From contig JAJBBL010000095.1 of NCBI GenBank assembly GCA_020532365.1, positions 1 through 25,212 of the forward strand: a stretch of 25,212 nt of DNA. The letters run 5' to 3'. Within the stretch, counting starts at the first letter, position 1. Every line of letters starts with the position of its first letter. The notes under the pieces are model-generated. The model ran no database searches and had not been told where the DNA came from. It saw only the letters and a list, made by a program, of their open reading frames with translations. Source of the stretch: Candidatus Cloacimonadota bacterium. Its GTDB lineage: Bacteria > Cloacimonadota > Cloacimonadia > Cloacimonadales > JAJBBL01. Shown here piece by piece: positions 15,206 through 23,080 of the stretch. The position numbers were made by a program, and so were the translations under genes.

Positions 15206-17266
15206 ATGTCTAAACTTAGCCGCAAAGTATTTGGGTTACGTATTTTACTACTCACTGTTATACTACTTATAACTATTGGATCTATCAGTGCCGAAGAAGC
15301 TCATTCAGCTTCCGAACTCATACTTGCTGAATTTGATGAAGGGGTTATAACCAAAACCGATTTTGAAAAAGAACTAACTGTTATCCCTGAAATGTATCGT
15401 GCACGTTTTACCACACTCGAAGGGCAACTTGAATTTCTCGAGTCTATAGCAATGACCAGGCTCACTTACAGAAGAGCTTTGGAGCTAAACATCGACAAAA
15501 ATGAAGCGACTATCGAGGCGATGAACCAAGCCATAAAACCTTATTATGTAGAGGAATATCGCAAACGTGAAATAGCAGACCATATAGAGATCTCCAAAGA
15601 TGAGATCAAAAAATATTTTGAAGATCACCCCGAACGCTTCCGTATCCCGGCAGACGCTGCGTTAAACTACCTTATGACAGACAGTGAAGAGAAGGGTATA
15701 GAAGCTCTGGAAGCACTTAAGTCTGACAAAATGGACTTTATTGACGTGCTTAATCAATACTGTACAAACAACTACGCTTTACGCACTAAAGGGGTTCTTA
15801 GGAACATCAGAAACAACGGATATATCCCAGGCGTCGGAATCGATGATACCCTTGATACCGCCATTTGGGACGCTCCGCTAAACGAATGGCAAGGGCCGCT
15901 TACAACTAAAACAGGTACACATATATTTAAGGTAACCTTGAGAAGCGCTCCTCGTCAAAAAACACTCTCGGAAGTAGAAGAAGAAATTATCGACAGACTA
16001 ATGCCGATAAAAGAGATTGAGGGTGTAAACGTAAAAATCGAGGAGTTAAAAAAGGTTTACAACATTGAAATTGACAACGAAGTACTTGACGCTGTAAACT
16101 TAATTGACATCCATACCGACAAGGCACTTGCTGATAAAATTGTAGTTAATAGTAGTGTAGAAGGTTTACGGATCGATGCTAAACAGTTAGCTGCTGCTTT
16201 GCAACAGTTTGCTCAACTTGATAGAACTCAGCCTGACGACCCTGAGAAGAAGCTTTCAAAACTCAACGAACTCATCAGAGACAACCTTTTTTACTACGAA
16301 GCGAAGCAAAAAGACTATTTTGCCGCCGCTAATGTTGACAGTGAAGAATCATCTTTGCGCGAGGTGGCTACTATTAAGCGTAATGTAGTGACACGTAAAC
16401 TCATAGACGAGGCAGTAGTCTACCCGACCAGACCTACCGATGAGGAGCTTTTAAGTTTTTATGAGGAGAACATAGACAAGTATTCTTTCAAAGCTTTTAA
16501 GGGAATCCAGTATTTCGTATTTAACTCTAAAAAAGAGGCTACTCAGAACCGCAAAAAAGTACTCAACGCTTTAAAGGATAATGATAGTGGTGAAGAGCAA
16601 GTATTAGAGATCTTGAAAACCTCACTCTTCAAGGAGCACACTGGGACTATCCCTCAAGTATATAAAGATGACAATGAAATTCAAGGCGTAGGGGAAGAGC
16701 CCGCTCTTTCTAAAGCTATTTGGAGTACCAAGCTGAACGAGCTTAGCAAGGTCGGCAAAAACTCTAAAAACCAATTCTTTTTCGTCCGAGTCGTCGATGA
16801 GTCTGAAGCTAAGACCTATCAGTTTGAAGAGTTGAGAGGAAGAATTATGCAGACTATTTGGCGTGAAAAGCAAATGGAGAGTTGGAACGAGTTCCAAGAA
16901 GATTTATTCAAGAGTTACAACCTTGTCATACACAATGACAGACTGTCAAGTATGTTGACAGCTAAAGAACTCTTTAGTCTTGCTGAAGAAGCACAGAAGA
17001 GAAAAAGATATTCAGACGCTATAAAACACTATAATCAAATCATTGATAACCATAAGAACAATGATGACGACTATAAAGCTCTCTTTATGAAAGCATTCCT
17101 TATCGCTGAAGAGATGGGAGAAAAAGATGAAGCACTTGCCCTCTTCAAACAGATTCTCAGCGATTACCCAACAAGTGACTTACACGAGTCTGCTGAATTT
17201 ATGATCCGCTCACTCGAAGATGAGACTTACGACATTTTTGAAGAGTTTGATAGAGAGAGGGAATAG
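15206..17266 (+). CDS. Periplasmic PpiC/SurA-like peptidyl-prolyl isomerase with C-terminal TPR repeats
   Basis: This is a predicted periplasmic folding chaperone for secreted or outer-membrane proteins. The 686-residue protein has a signal peptide (basic start, LRILLLTVILLITIGSISA, cleavage near residue 29; no lipobox). A SurA-like N-terminal helical region follows at about 35-145. A parvulin domain at about 148-255 ends in PLTTKTGTHIFKVTL and has a degenerate GG-type centre. A helical linker is followed by a second, more diverged parvulin-like domain at about 415-535 (ending NQFFFVRVVDESEA). Two TPR-like repeats occur at about 588-670 (RYSDAIKHYNQIIDNH; DEALALFKQILSDYP). The active-site residues are not clearly conserved, so it may act only as a chaperone. 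AAGGAG precedes the ATG. The gene is 38 bases upstream of aldolase. The TPR tail fused to a PpiC protein is unusual. Confidence 0.8.
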   Translation: MSKLSRKVFGLRILLLTVILLITIGSISAEEAHSASELILAEFDEGVITKTDFEKELTVIPEMYRARFTTLEGQLEFLESIAMTRLTYRRALELNIDKNEATIEAMNQAIKPYYVEEYRKREIADHIEISKDEIKKYFEDHPERFRIPADAALNYLMTDSEEKGIEALEALKSDKMDFIDVLNQYCTNNYALRTKGVLRNIRNNGYIPGVGIDDTLDTAIWDAPLNEWQGPLTTKTGTHIFKVTLRSAPRQKTLSEVEEEIIDRLMPIKEIEGVNVKIEELKKVYNIEIDNEVLDAVNLIDIHTDKALADKIVVNSSVEGLRIDAKQLAAALQQFAQLDRTQPDDPEKKLSKLNELIRDNLFYYEAKQKDYFAAANVDSEESSLREVATIKRNVVTRKLIDEAVVYPTRPTDEELLSFYEENIDKYSFKAFKGIQYFVFNSKKEATQNRKKVLNALKDNDSGEEQVLEILKTSLFKEHTGTIPQVYKDDNEIQGVGEEPALSKAIWSTKLNELSKVGKNSKNQFFFVRVVDESEAKTYQFEELRGRIMQTIWREKQMESWNEFQEDLFKSYNLVIHNDRLSSMLTAKELFSLAEEAQKRKRYSDAIKHYNQIIDNHKNNDDDYKALFMKAFLIAEEMGEKDEALALFKQILSDYPTSDLHESAEFMIRSLEDETYDIFEEFDRERE

Positions 17267-17304
17267 ATTATAACCACATAAAATAAATAGATTAAGGAGG
17301 AGTT

Positions 17305-18279
17305 ATGTTTCTGGATGGTAACCGTTTAAGAGAGGTATTTCTCAGAGCAAAAAAGGAACGTTTTGGCATCATCGCCTCAAACGTAGTCTTCGATTCAACT
17401 ATAAGAGGTGTACTTGAGGGGTACGATAAGCAAAAGTCTGACGGCCTACTGCAAATGAGTACAGGTGCTTGTAAGTATGCAGCAGGTTCAAGTAAAAGTA
17501 CTGAAGCGGGTGCTGAAATTATTTCAGCAATGGTAAAATCAATCGCTAAACAGTATAAGAATACAGGTGTCGGGCTACATATCGATCACGCAACGCCTAA
17601 CTACTTCGATTTCGTTAAATTCTGTATTGAAAATAATCTTGTCTCATCCGTTATGATCGACGCTTCAAAAGAGAACTTTGAAGAAAACGTTAGAATCACT
17701 AAAGAAGTAGTTGCCATAGCTCATAAACATAATGTCCTCGTTGAAGGTGAAATCGGCTACATCAAAGGGACTGAAGATGAAATAGTATCTGATGATGAAC
17801 TGTATACCGACCCGCAAGAAGCACTCGAATACGTTAGACAGACTAATGTTGACCTCTTTGCAGCATCCGTTGGTACTAATCACGGAGTGTCCAAAGGACA
17901 TAAGCTCACTTTGCAGCTCGATCTCATAAAAGAAATTGATGACCTGCTTATCAAAAATAATCTGGAAACTGGTATCGTACTACACGGTGCTTCTGGGCTG
18001 ACCATCGAACAACAACAAAAAGCTGTTAAAAACGGTGTCGTTAAAATAAATAAGGATACTGACTATCAGATGGTAATGGCTCAAGCAGTTCAAGCTTATT
18101 GGGAAAAAGAGAAAGACGCCGTAGTTCGTCCAGAAGGAATTACAGAAGATAACTATATGCCAGACAAAGGGCGCTTCGATCCACGTAAATGGATGATTAA
18201 AGCAGAAAATGCCGTTCAAGAAGAGGTGGAGAGACTCGTCCAAATTGTTGATAGTAAAGGTAAAAGCATCCTAATCTAA
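17305..18279 (+). CDS. fba: Class II fructose-bisphosphate aldolase
   Basis: This is a zinc-dependent cytosolic enzyme that interconverts fructose 1,6-bisphosphate with dihydroxyacetone phosphate and glyceraldehyde 3-phosphate. The protein has 324 residues. Class II landmarks are all present: GVGLHIDHA with catalytic Asp94 and zinc ligand His95, VEGEIGYIKG (about 146-155), SVGTNHGVSKG with His193, IVLHGASGL with His227, and the substrate-binding KINKDTD (about 247-253). The C-terminal region is longer than in the shortest class IIB forms. AAGGAGG sits 4 bases before the ATG. The gene is 41 bases upstream of gap, so the triose-phosphate product of this enzyme feeds the next gene's enzyme. A tagatose-bisphosphate aldolase is the only likely alternative and is disfavoured by this pairing. 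Confidence 0.93.
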   Translation: MFLDGNRLREVFLRAKKERFGIIASNVVFDSTIRGVLEGYDKQKSDGLLQMSTGACKYAAGSSKSTEAGAEIISAMVKSIAKQYKNTGVGLHIDHATPNYFDFVKFCIENNLVSSVMIDASKENFEENVRITKEVVAIAHKHNVLVEGEIGYIKGTEDEIVSDDELYTDPQEALEYVRQTNVDLFAASVGTNHGVSKGHKLTLQLDLIKEIDDLLIKNNLETGIVLHGASGLTIEQQQKAVKNGVVKINKDTDYQMVMAQAVQAYWEKEKDAVVRPEGITEDNYMPDKGRFDPRKWMIKAENAVQEEVERLVQIVDSKGKSILI

Positions 18280-18320
18280 TAGGGTAACTAAAGATATAAG
18301 AATACGATAAAGGAGAAAGT

Positions 18321-19322
18321 ATGACTAAAATTGCGATCAATGGGTTCGGTAGAATTGGAAGAAACGTATTCCGCGTTCTCTCTAACTTACCGGAAATTAA
18401 TGTAGTTGCTATAAACGATTTGGCTGACTCTAAGACGTTAGCTCACTTATTAAAATACGATTCAACACACGGAATCTTCAAAAAAGATATTACATACACA
18501 GATAATAGTATCACAGTGGATGGGAAAGAGATAAAAGTACTCTCTGAAAGAGACCCTGCTGCATTACCTTGGAAGGAAATGAATGTAGAATATGTTATCG
18601 AATCTACAGGACTCTTCACCTCTAAAGACAAAGCTAACAAACATATCGAAGCTGGTGCAAAAAAAGTCATCATCTCCGCTCCGGCAAAAGGTGAAGTCGA
18701 TGCAACTGTCGTCCTCGGCGTTAACGATGAAACCCTTAAAAAAGAGCATAAAATTATCTCCAACGCTTCTTGTACTACCAACTGCCTCGCACCCGTCGCA
18801 AAAGTACTCCACGACAACTTTGGAATAGTGTCAGCACTTATGACCACTATCCACTCTTATACTACCGACCAAAAGCTGTTAGACCTGCCACACTCTGACC
18901 TGAGACGTGCGCGCTCCGCTGCTGTTAACTTAATACCCACTACTACCGGAGCAGCAAGAGCTATCGGTCTGGTTATGCCTGAGCTCAAAGGCAAATTTGA
19001 TGGTCTCGCCGTCAGAACCCCTACTATAAATGGATCTGTCGTTGACCTCTCCTTCACTACCGAAAAAGAGGTTACCGTTGAAGCTATCAATAAAGCAATG
19101 AAAAAAGCTGCTGATACTACACTTAAGGGTATTCTTGAATATACAGACGAACCGCTCGTATCCGTCGATATCATAGGTAATCCGCACTCATCAATCTTTG
19201 ATAGTTCCTTGACTATGGTCTCTGGCAACGTTGCCAAAATAATCTCCTGGTACGATAACGAATGGGGCTACTCATCACGAATTGCTGACCTACTTAAAAA
19301 AATTATCGAATTAGATAAATAA
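18321..19322 (+). CDS. gap: Type I glyceraldehyde-3-phosphate dehydrogenase
   Basis: This enzyme oxidises and phosphorylates glyceraldehyde 3-phosphate to 1,3-bisphosphoglycerate with NAD. The protein has 333 residues, the standard length. It has the Rossmann start INGFGRIGRNVFR, and an Asp at residue 33 (AINDLAD) that favours NAD over NADP. The catalytic motif ASCTTNCLAPVAKVL has Cys151, with the partner His178 in TTIHSYT. The substrate-binding segment LRRARSAAVNLIPTTTGAA and the C-terminal WYDNEWGYSSR complete the fold. AAGGAG precedes the ATG. This is the last gene of the foldase-aldolase-gap run, closed by the intrinsic terminator at 19333-19372. Confidence 0.98.
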   Translation: MTKIAINGFGRIGRNVFRVLSNLPEINVVAINDLADSKTLAHLLKYDSTHGIFKKDITYTDNSITVDGKEIKVLSERDPAALPWKEMNVEYVIESTGLFTSKDKANKHIEAGAKKVIISAPAKGEVDATVVLGVNDETLKKEHKIISNASCTTNCLAPVAKVLHDNFGIVSALMTTIHSYTTDQKLLDLPHSDLRRARSAAVNLIPTTTGAARAIGLVMPELKGKFDGLAVRTPTINGSVVDLSFTTEKEVTVEAINKAMKKAADTTLKGILEYTDEPLVSVDIIGNPHSSIFDSSLTMVSGNVAKIISWYDNEWGYSSRIADLLKKIIELDK

Positions 19323-19332
19323 TTAAATCAAT

Positions 19333-19372
19333 AAGCCGACAGAATTCAAACACTCTGTCGGCTTTCTCTCTT
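19333..19372 (+). terminator. Intrinsic terminator after gap
   Basis: A perfect 11-base-pair stem (AAGCCGACAGA, 19333-19343, with TCTGTCGGCTT, 19354-19364), a 10-base loop and a following pyrimidine-rich tail (TTTCTCTCTT). It ends 34 bases before the RNase PH start, so rph must have read-through or its own promoter in the short gap. Confidence 0.9.
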
Positions 19373-19406
19373 CTTACCACAAAAATTACCTTAAAGGAAA
19401 CCTGTA

Positions 19407-20099
19407 ATGAGACCAATCAATATCAAAAGAAACTACCTACTCCACCCCGAAGGATCCGTACTTATTGAAATGGGGAATACAAAAGTAATCTGCACCGCTA
19501 CTGTTGAAAACAACGTCCCTTCTTTTCTCTCTAACGCTAATTCAGGATGGGTTACTGCTGAATATGGAATGCTGCCCCGAAGCACAAATACCCGAATAAG
19601 AAGAGAAGCTGCTGCTGGTAAAATAACCGGGCGTACTGCCGAAATACAACGCCTCATAGGTAGATCCCTGCGATCTGTTACCGACCTCTCACTCTTCCCC
19701 CAATATTCTATACTGATAGACTGTGATGTCATCCAAGCTGACGGTGGGACCAGAACTGCCGCCATCACAGGAGCTTGTGTTGCCCTGTACGACGCCTTCT
19801 CCTGGATGATTAAAGAAGATCTTATTACAGAACTACCGCTTATAGAATGGGTAGCGGCAATAAGCGTCGGTATTGTTGATGGACAACCTGTAGTTGATTT
19901 AGATTACGCACTCGACTCCAATGCTGACACAGATATGAATATCGTGATGACTGAATCTGGAAAGTTTGTTGAAATTCAAGGTACTGCAGAAAGAGATCCT
20001 TTTTCAAAAGCAGAATTAGATGAACTTATTGGACTCGCTGAGAAAAACATAAAAGAACTGATAGTGTATCAAAAAAGATGTGTCGGTTTAATAGAGTAG
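19407..20099 (+). CDS. rph: Ribonuclease PH (N-terminus starts at the LRP-equivalent position)
   Basis: This is a phosphorolytic 3'-to-5' exoribonuclease that trims tRNA 3' ends and forms a hexameric ring. The 230-residue protein matches RNase PH throughout: EGSVLIEMGNTKVICTATVE, SGWVTAEYGMLPRST, the TGRTAEIQRLIGRSLRS region, the phosphate-binding ADGGTRTA (about 111-118) and DTDMNIVMTESGKFVEIQGT. Family members usually begin about 10 residues earlier with an R-x-DGR motif ahead of LRP. Here the ATG lies at the Leu of that LRP, and an in-frame TAA (19392-19394) only five codons upstream blocks any longer form. AAAGGAAA provides the ribosome site. The gene stands alone after the gap terminator and converges with selD. 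Confidence 0.93.
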   Translation: MRPINIKRNYLLHPEGSVLIEMGNTKVICTATVENNVPSFLSNANSGWVTAEYGMLPRSTNTRIRREAAAGKITGRTAEIQRLIGRSLRSVTDLSLFPQYSILIDCDVIQADGGTRTAAITGACVALYDAFSWMIKEDLITELPLIEWVAAISVGIVDGQPVVDLDYALDSNADTDMNIVMTESGKFVEIQGTAERDPFSKAELDELIGLAEKNIKELIVYQKRCVGLIE

Positions 20100-20100
20100 T

Positions 20101-20123
20101 CGAGTCATTTATCATCTGACTCG
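20101..20123 (+). terminator. Hairpin directly after RNase PH
   Basis: A perfect 7-base-pair stem, CGAGTCA (20101-20107) with TGACTCG (20117-20123), a 9-base loop, then a T-rich stretch (CTTATATCTCTTTAAATTTCTCTT). It begins two bases after the rph stop, consistent with termination between convergent genes, although the U-run is imperfect. Confidence 0.6.
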
Positions 20124-20155
20124 CTTATATCTCTTTAAATTTCTCTTAAGTAGAT

Positions 20156-20217
20156 AAAAAGCAGAGGCTTTTTGTTAAACTGGTTAGATTACACGCTGAA
20201 AACTCCAAAACAGCCTC
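20156..20217 (-). terminator. Possible intrinsic terminator for selD (minus strand)
   Basis: In the minus-strand transcript GAGGCT (20217-20212) pairs with AGCCTC (20169-20164), extended by three further T-A pairs after one mismatch, and is followed by TGCTTTTT. The loop is large (over 30 bases), so this is weaker than usual. It lies 80-140 bases past the selD stop. Confidence 0.35.
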
Positions 20218-20235
20218 AAATTTAATAGATCTGTA

Positions 20236-20263
20236 GAGCAGGAGTATCAAGACACCCCTGCTC
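20236..20263. repeat. Inverted repeat between rph and selD
   Basis: GAGCAGG (20236-20242) and CCTGCTC (20257-20263) form a perfect 7-base-pair stem with a 14-base loop, 35 bases beyond the selD stop. No U-run follows in either direction. It is probably part of the transcription-end region of selD. Confidence 0.45.
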
Positions 20264-20297
20264 TTGAGTTAAACAGCAGTCAACGTCACCTTCTTTC

Positions 20298-21347
20298 TCA
20301 ACCTTTAACAACTTTTATTCGATTCGGATGCTCATCCGTTAAATATCCAACTTGACTCGCCTCTATGCCTTCAGCTTCGAATTCTTTCATCACCTTAGCA
20401 GCTTGGTCAGGCTTGATCATAAATATTAACCCGCCGGATGTCTGTGGATCATACAAAACATCCATCAACTCTTCGGGCGCATTAGGGTCAACATCAACAT
20501 ATTTCTCACAAAAATCACGATTATTGTAAGCGCCCCCAGGAATGAACCCTTCAGCTGCATATTTTGCAGCGTCGGGAATCATCTTTATTTTACTAATCGA
20601 GACCACTGCTCCCGTATCACTCTCATCAATCATTTCGTAGAGATGTCCAAATAAACCGAAGCCGGTGACATCGGTGCAAGCGGAGATTGAATAATTTTCA
20701 ATAATTTCAGCAGCTCTTTTATTCAACTTCGTCATCACTTTTATAAAAGCGTCTATAGATTCCTGGGAAGCTTGATCAACACGCATCGCCGTATTAACCA
20801 ATCCGCTCCCCAAAGGTTTTGTAAGAATTATAACGTCACCTGCCTTACCACCTCTATTGTATAATATTTTGTCGGGATGAATGGTGCCGGTCACGGCAAA
20901 TCCATATTTCAGCTCTTCATCTTCAACGCTATGTCCACCTAACAAAGCACAGTTAGCCTCGTTGAGTTTACTTAGTGCCCCATTAGTCATCTGCCCCAAC
21001 ACTTTTATATCCAGTTTTTTAATAGGAAAGCCTACTATACTTAATGCTGATAGCGGTTTGGCACCCATAGCAAAAACGTCTGATAGCGCATTAGCAGCTG
21101 CTATTTGGCCAAAAGTGTATGGATCGTTGACTATTGGGGGAAAGAAATCTACTGTCTGTACTAAAGCTAATTCATTGTTGAGTAGAATAATTCCTGCGTC
21201 TTCAGAATGAGCAAAGTCTGCCAAAACATTCTCGTAACGGACATTTTTAATACCTGATAATGCTTCGCTTAAGGCACACGGCCCTAATTTCGCTCCGCAG
21301 CCAGCATACTGCGAAAACTTAGTTAATTTAATATCATCTTCAACCAT
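20298..21347 (-). CDS. selD: Selenophosphate synthetase (selenide, water dikinase), cysteine form
   Basis: SelD makes selenophosphate from selenide and ATP, the selenium donor for selenocysteine and for selenium-modified tRNA. The protein has 349 residues, typical for SelD. The N-terminal motif QYAGCGAKLGP places Cys17 and Lys20 at the same numbering as the catalytic Cys17/Lys20 of the E. coli enzyme. The second cysteine of the usual GCGCK is Ala here, and no selenocysteine codon is needed. Other family segments are AANALSDVFAMGAKPLSAL, LLGGHSVEDEELKYGFAVTG, DVTGFGLFGHLYEM and DPQTSGGLIF. AAGGAG precedes the ATG. No SelA, SelB, selenocysteine tRNA or YbbB/SelU gene is in the window, so the selenium route served is unknown. 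Confidence 0.96.
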   Translation of the reverse strand: MVEDDIKLTKFSQYAGCGAKLGPCALSEALSGIKNVRYENVLADFAHSEDAGIILLNNELALVQTVDFFPPIVNDPYTFGQIAAANALSDVFAMGAKPLSALSIVGFPIKKLDIKVLGQMTNGALSKLNEANCALLGGHSVEDEELKYGFAVTGTIHPDKILYNRGGKAGDVIILTKPLGSGLVNTAMRVDQASQESIDAFIKVMTKLNKRAAEIIENYSISACTDVTGFGLFGHLYEMIDESDTGAVVSISKIKMIPDAAKYAAEGFIPGGAYNNRDFCEKYVDVDPNAPEELMDVLYDPQTSGGLIFMIKPDQAAKVMKEFEAEGIEASQVGYLTDEHPNRIKVVKG

Positions 21348-21385
21348 TTCCTTGCTCCTTTAAATTATACTCAACTCTAATTAGC

Positions 21386-21446
21386 CTCTTGACCAGAGCA
21401 GCCATTCTGATGTAGCTGACCTCTTTCTTATTACTTTTGTCAAGAG
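21386..21446 (-). promoter_or_regulatory. Predicted structured leader upstream of selD
   Basis: On the minus strand, outer arms CTCTTGAC and GTCAAGAG (8 perfect pairs, at 21439-21446 and 21386-21393 on the plus strand) enclose an inner stem AGAG..CAGC with GCTGCTCT and a 12-base apical loop. It lies about 40 bases upstream of the selD start. It is not a riboswitch class I recognise; it could be a cis-regulatory hairpin or an incidental repeat. Confidence 0.35.
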
Positions 21447-21651
21447 AATGTTTCGTTTGTAAGCGGATTTAAGTCGCTCTCCCCCACCTCATAGAGTTAA
21501 ACATTCGGCCATCAAATCTTATCCATTACGATTTTCTTTGACAGGTAAAGCAGATTTTGAGAGTCTATTATTCTGGGTGAAATAATTAATGAGAGTGACA
21601 AAGTCTTTTGCTCACATAACATACTAAACAAAACAAATGAGGTTATACAAT

Positions 21652-22020
21652 ATGGGTTCTCTAACGCTATTTATCATACTGGTCGTACTTTATGTAATAC
21701 TGAATGTACTGGATGGTCATTCTACGTACTTAGTCATCTCGAAGACAAGTCACACTAACGAAAGAAACCCTATAGCTCGCTTTATATTTAAGAAAATAGG
21801 TCCTCTTGCGGGTGTTATAGTCATTAAATCGCTGATTGTACCCCTTGTATTCTTAATGTTCTACTTCTTTTCTTTCAAGAGTTTACAGATGAACATTATC
21901 TTGTTAGTAGCCAACGTATTATACCTGCTAACTGTAATTAACAATTATAACGTACTAAAGAAAGTTAAGAACTGGCAGCGTATCAGTGAGGAATTTTCTA
22001 TCGATATAGACGATGATTAA
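21652..22020 (+). CDS. Small DUF5658-like integral membrane protein
   Basis: This 122-residue membrane protein is of unknown function. It has three predicted membrane segments: about 4-20 (LTLFIILVVLYVILNVL), about 51-72 (PLAGVIVIKSLIVPLVFLMF) and about 80-96. The first helix is followed by DGHSTYLV and then ERNPIARF. This D...T...NP arrangement resembles the DUF5658 family, but I cannot confirm the match. The C-terminus is soluble and acidic. The start at 21652 is chosen because GAGG lies 9 bases upstream; the in-frame ATG at 21637 has no ribosome site. The next gene begins 18 bases later, so the two are likely cotranscribed. Confidence 0.7.
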   Translation: MGSLTLFIILVVLYVILNVLDGHSTYLVISKTSHTNERNPIARFIFKKIGPLAGVIVIKSLIVPLVFLMFYFFSFKSLQMNIILLVANVLYLLTVINNYNVLKKVKNWQRISEEFSIDIDDD

Positions 22021-22038
22021 TGTAATAAGGGGTAGTGG

Positions 22039-23055
22039 ATGAAGCTTGAACATAAAAGAGTACTGAGAAGGGCGACTAAACCTAAAATCTTGATTAATTT
22101 GATCAAGAGCTACTCTTCTTATTATCTTTCGTCGTTGATTAAAAAGAGTGTAGTCTGGGGTATGCCACCGATCGTTATGATCGAACCGACAAGTATCTGC
22201 AACTTAAAGTGTCCCCTTTGCCCATCGGGCACAGGTCAGCTCAAAAGAAGTCGAGGGTATATGGATATGGAAATGTATAAAAAACTGATCGATGAGATAA
22301 AAGATACCGCTCTAATGATCATCTTCTGGAACCAGGGAGAACCATTCCTTCACCAAAATGCTATCGAGATGATCCGATACAATCACGATAACGGACTCTT
22401 CACAATGACCTCTTCAAATCTTAACCATCTCCCCGACCCGGAAGGATTAGTCCGCTCTGGTTTAGACACTTTGATAGTATCCTTAGATGGCGCTACACAA
22501 GAGACTTACAACAAATATAGAATCAATGGCGACTTTGAAACTGTTATCCGTAATACAGAGCTTATCATAGAAGCAAAAGAGAAGCTTAAATCGTCCACAC
22601 CTGTAATAAAATGGCAATTTATCGTTATGAAGCATAATGAGGATGAAATCTCTAAAATAAAAGAGCTGGCTCGTAAAACCAAGGTGGATGAGCTTATCTT
22701 TAAGTCGGTACAAATCTACGACAAATCAGATATCAAACAGTTCTTGCCAAATAATGAAAAATATAGACGTTATAATGTGGAGGGTGATAATTACACACCA
22801 AAAGGTAAGATCGCTAACCGCTGCCGCCGAATATTTACTCAACCTGTAGTAAACTGTGATGGTGAAATAGCAATCTGTTGTTTTGATAAAGACAACACAT
22901 ATAAAGTAGGAAACTTAAAAGATAAGTCACTAAAAGAGCTCTGGCATAGTGATAATTTCCATCGCTGGAGAAACATAGTACTTAAAGATCGTAGCAAGAT
23001 GGATATCTGTCTTAACTGTGGTGAGGGGATCGACCTCAACTTAAGAAAAATATGA
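22039..23055 (+). CDS. Radical SAM protein with SPASM domain, unknown substrate
   Basis: This 338-residue enzyme of the radical S-adenosylmethionine superfamily uses an iron-sulfur cluster to generate a 5'-deoxyadenosyl radical. The cluster motif is CNLKCPLC with Cys54, Cys58 and Cys61 (CxxxCxxC). A QGEP motif (about 99-102, in place of GGEP) binds the SAM amino group. TLIVSLDGATQETYNKYR is a typical superfamily segment. The C-terminal part has the SPASM pattern with cysteines at about 262, 273, 280, 281, 324 and 327, which would hold one or two auxiliary clusters. SPASM enzymes modify peptides, proteins or other substrates; no precursor peptide gene is visible beside it. An AAGGGG-type site precedes the ATG. 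It lies 18 bases after the small membrane protein gene and 25 bases before lon. Confidence 0.88.
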   Translation: MKLEHKRVLRRATKPKILINLIKSYSSYYLSSLIKKSVVWGMPPIVMIEPTSICNLKCPLCPSGTGQLKRSRGYMDMEMYKKLIDEIKDTALMIIFWNQGEPFLHQNAIEMIRYNHDNGLFTMTSSNLNHLPDPEGLVRSGLDTLIVSLDGATQETYNKYRINGDFETVIRNTELIIEAKEKLKSSTPVIKWQFIVMKHNEDEISKIKELARKTKVDELIFKSVQIYDKSDIKQFLPNNEKYRRYNVEGDNYTPKGKIANRCRRIFTQPVVNCDGEIAICCFDKDNTYKVGNLKDKSLKELWHSDNFHRWRNIVLKDRSKMDICLNCGEGIDLNLRKI

Positions 23056-23080
23056 TCAATTAATTAATTATGGAGGTTAT

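Noticed and set aside
18443..19237. Open frames antisense to gap
   Set aside because: The sense strand encodes an unmistakable GAPDH; the antisense frames lack motifs and start signals.
20160..20220. Possible tRNA-like sequence between rph and selD
   Set aside because: No acceptor stem, T-arm consensus or cloverleaf could be built; the visible pairing fits a loose terminator better.
21352..21375. TATAAT-like sequence just upstream of selD on the minus strand
   Set aside because: The implied start would fall inside the ribosome site and no acceptable -35 is present at 16-18 bases.
23040..23080. In-frame TGA at the end of the radical SAM gene as a selenocysteine codon
   Set aside because: Read-through adds only a few residues, no hairpin follows, and the protein already has a complete SPASM domain.
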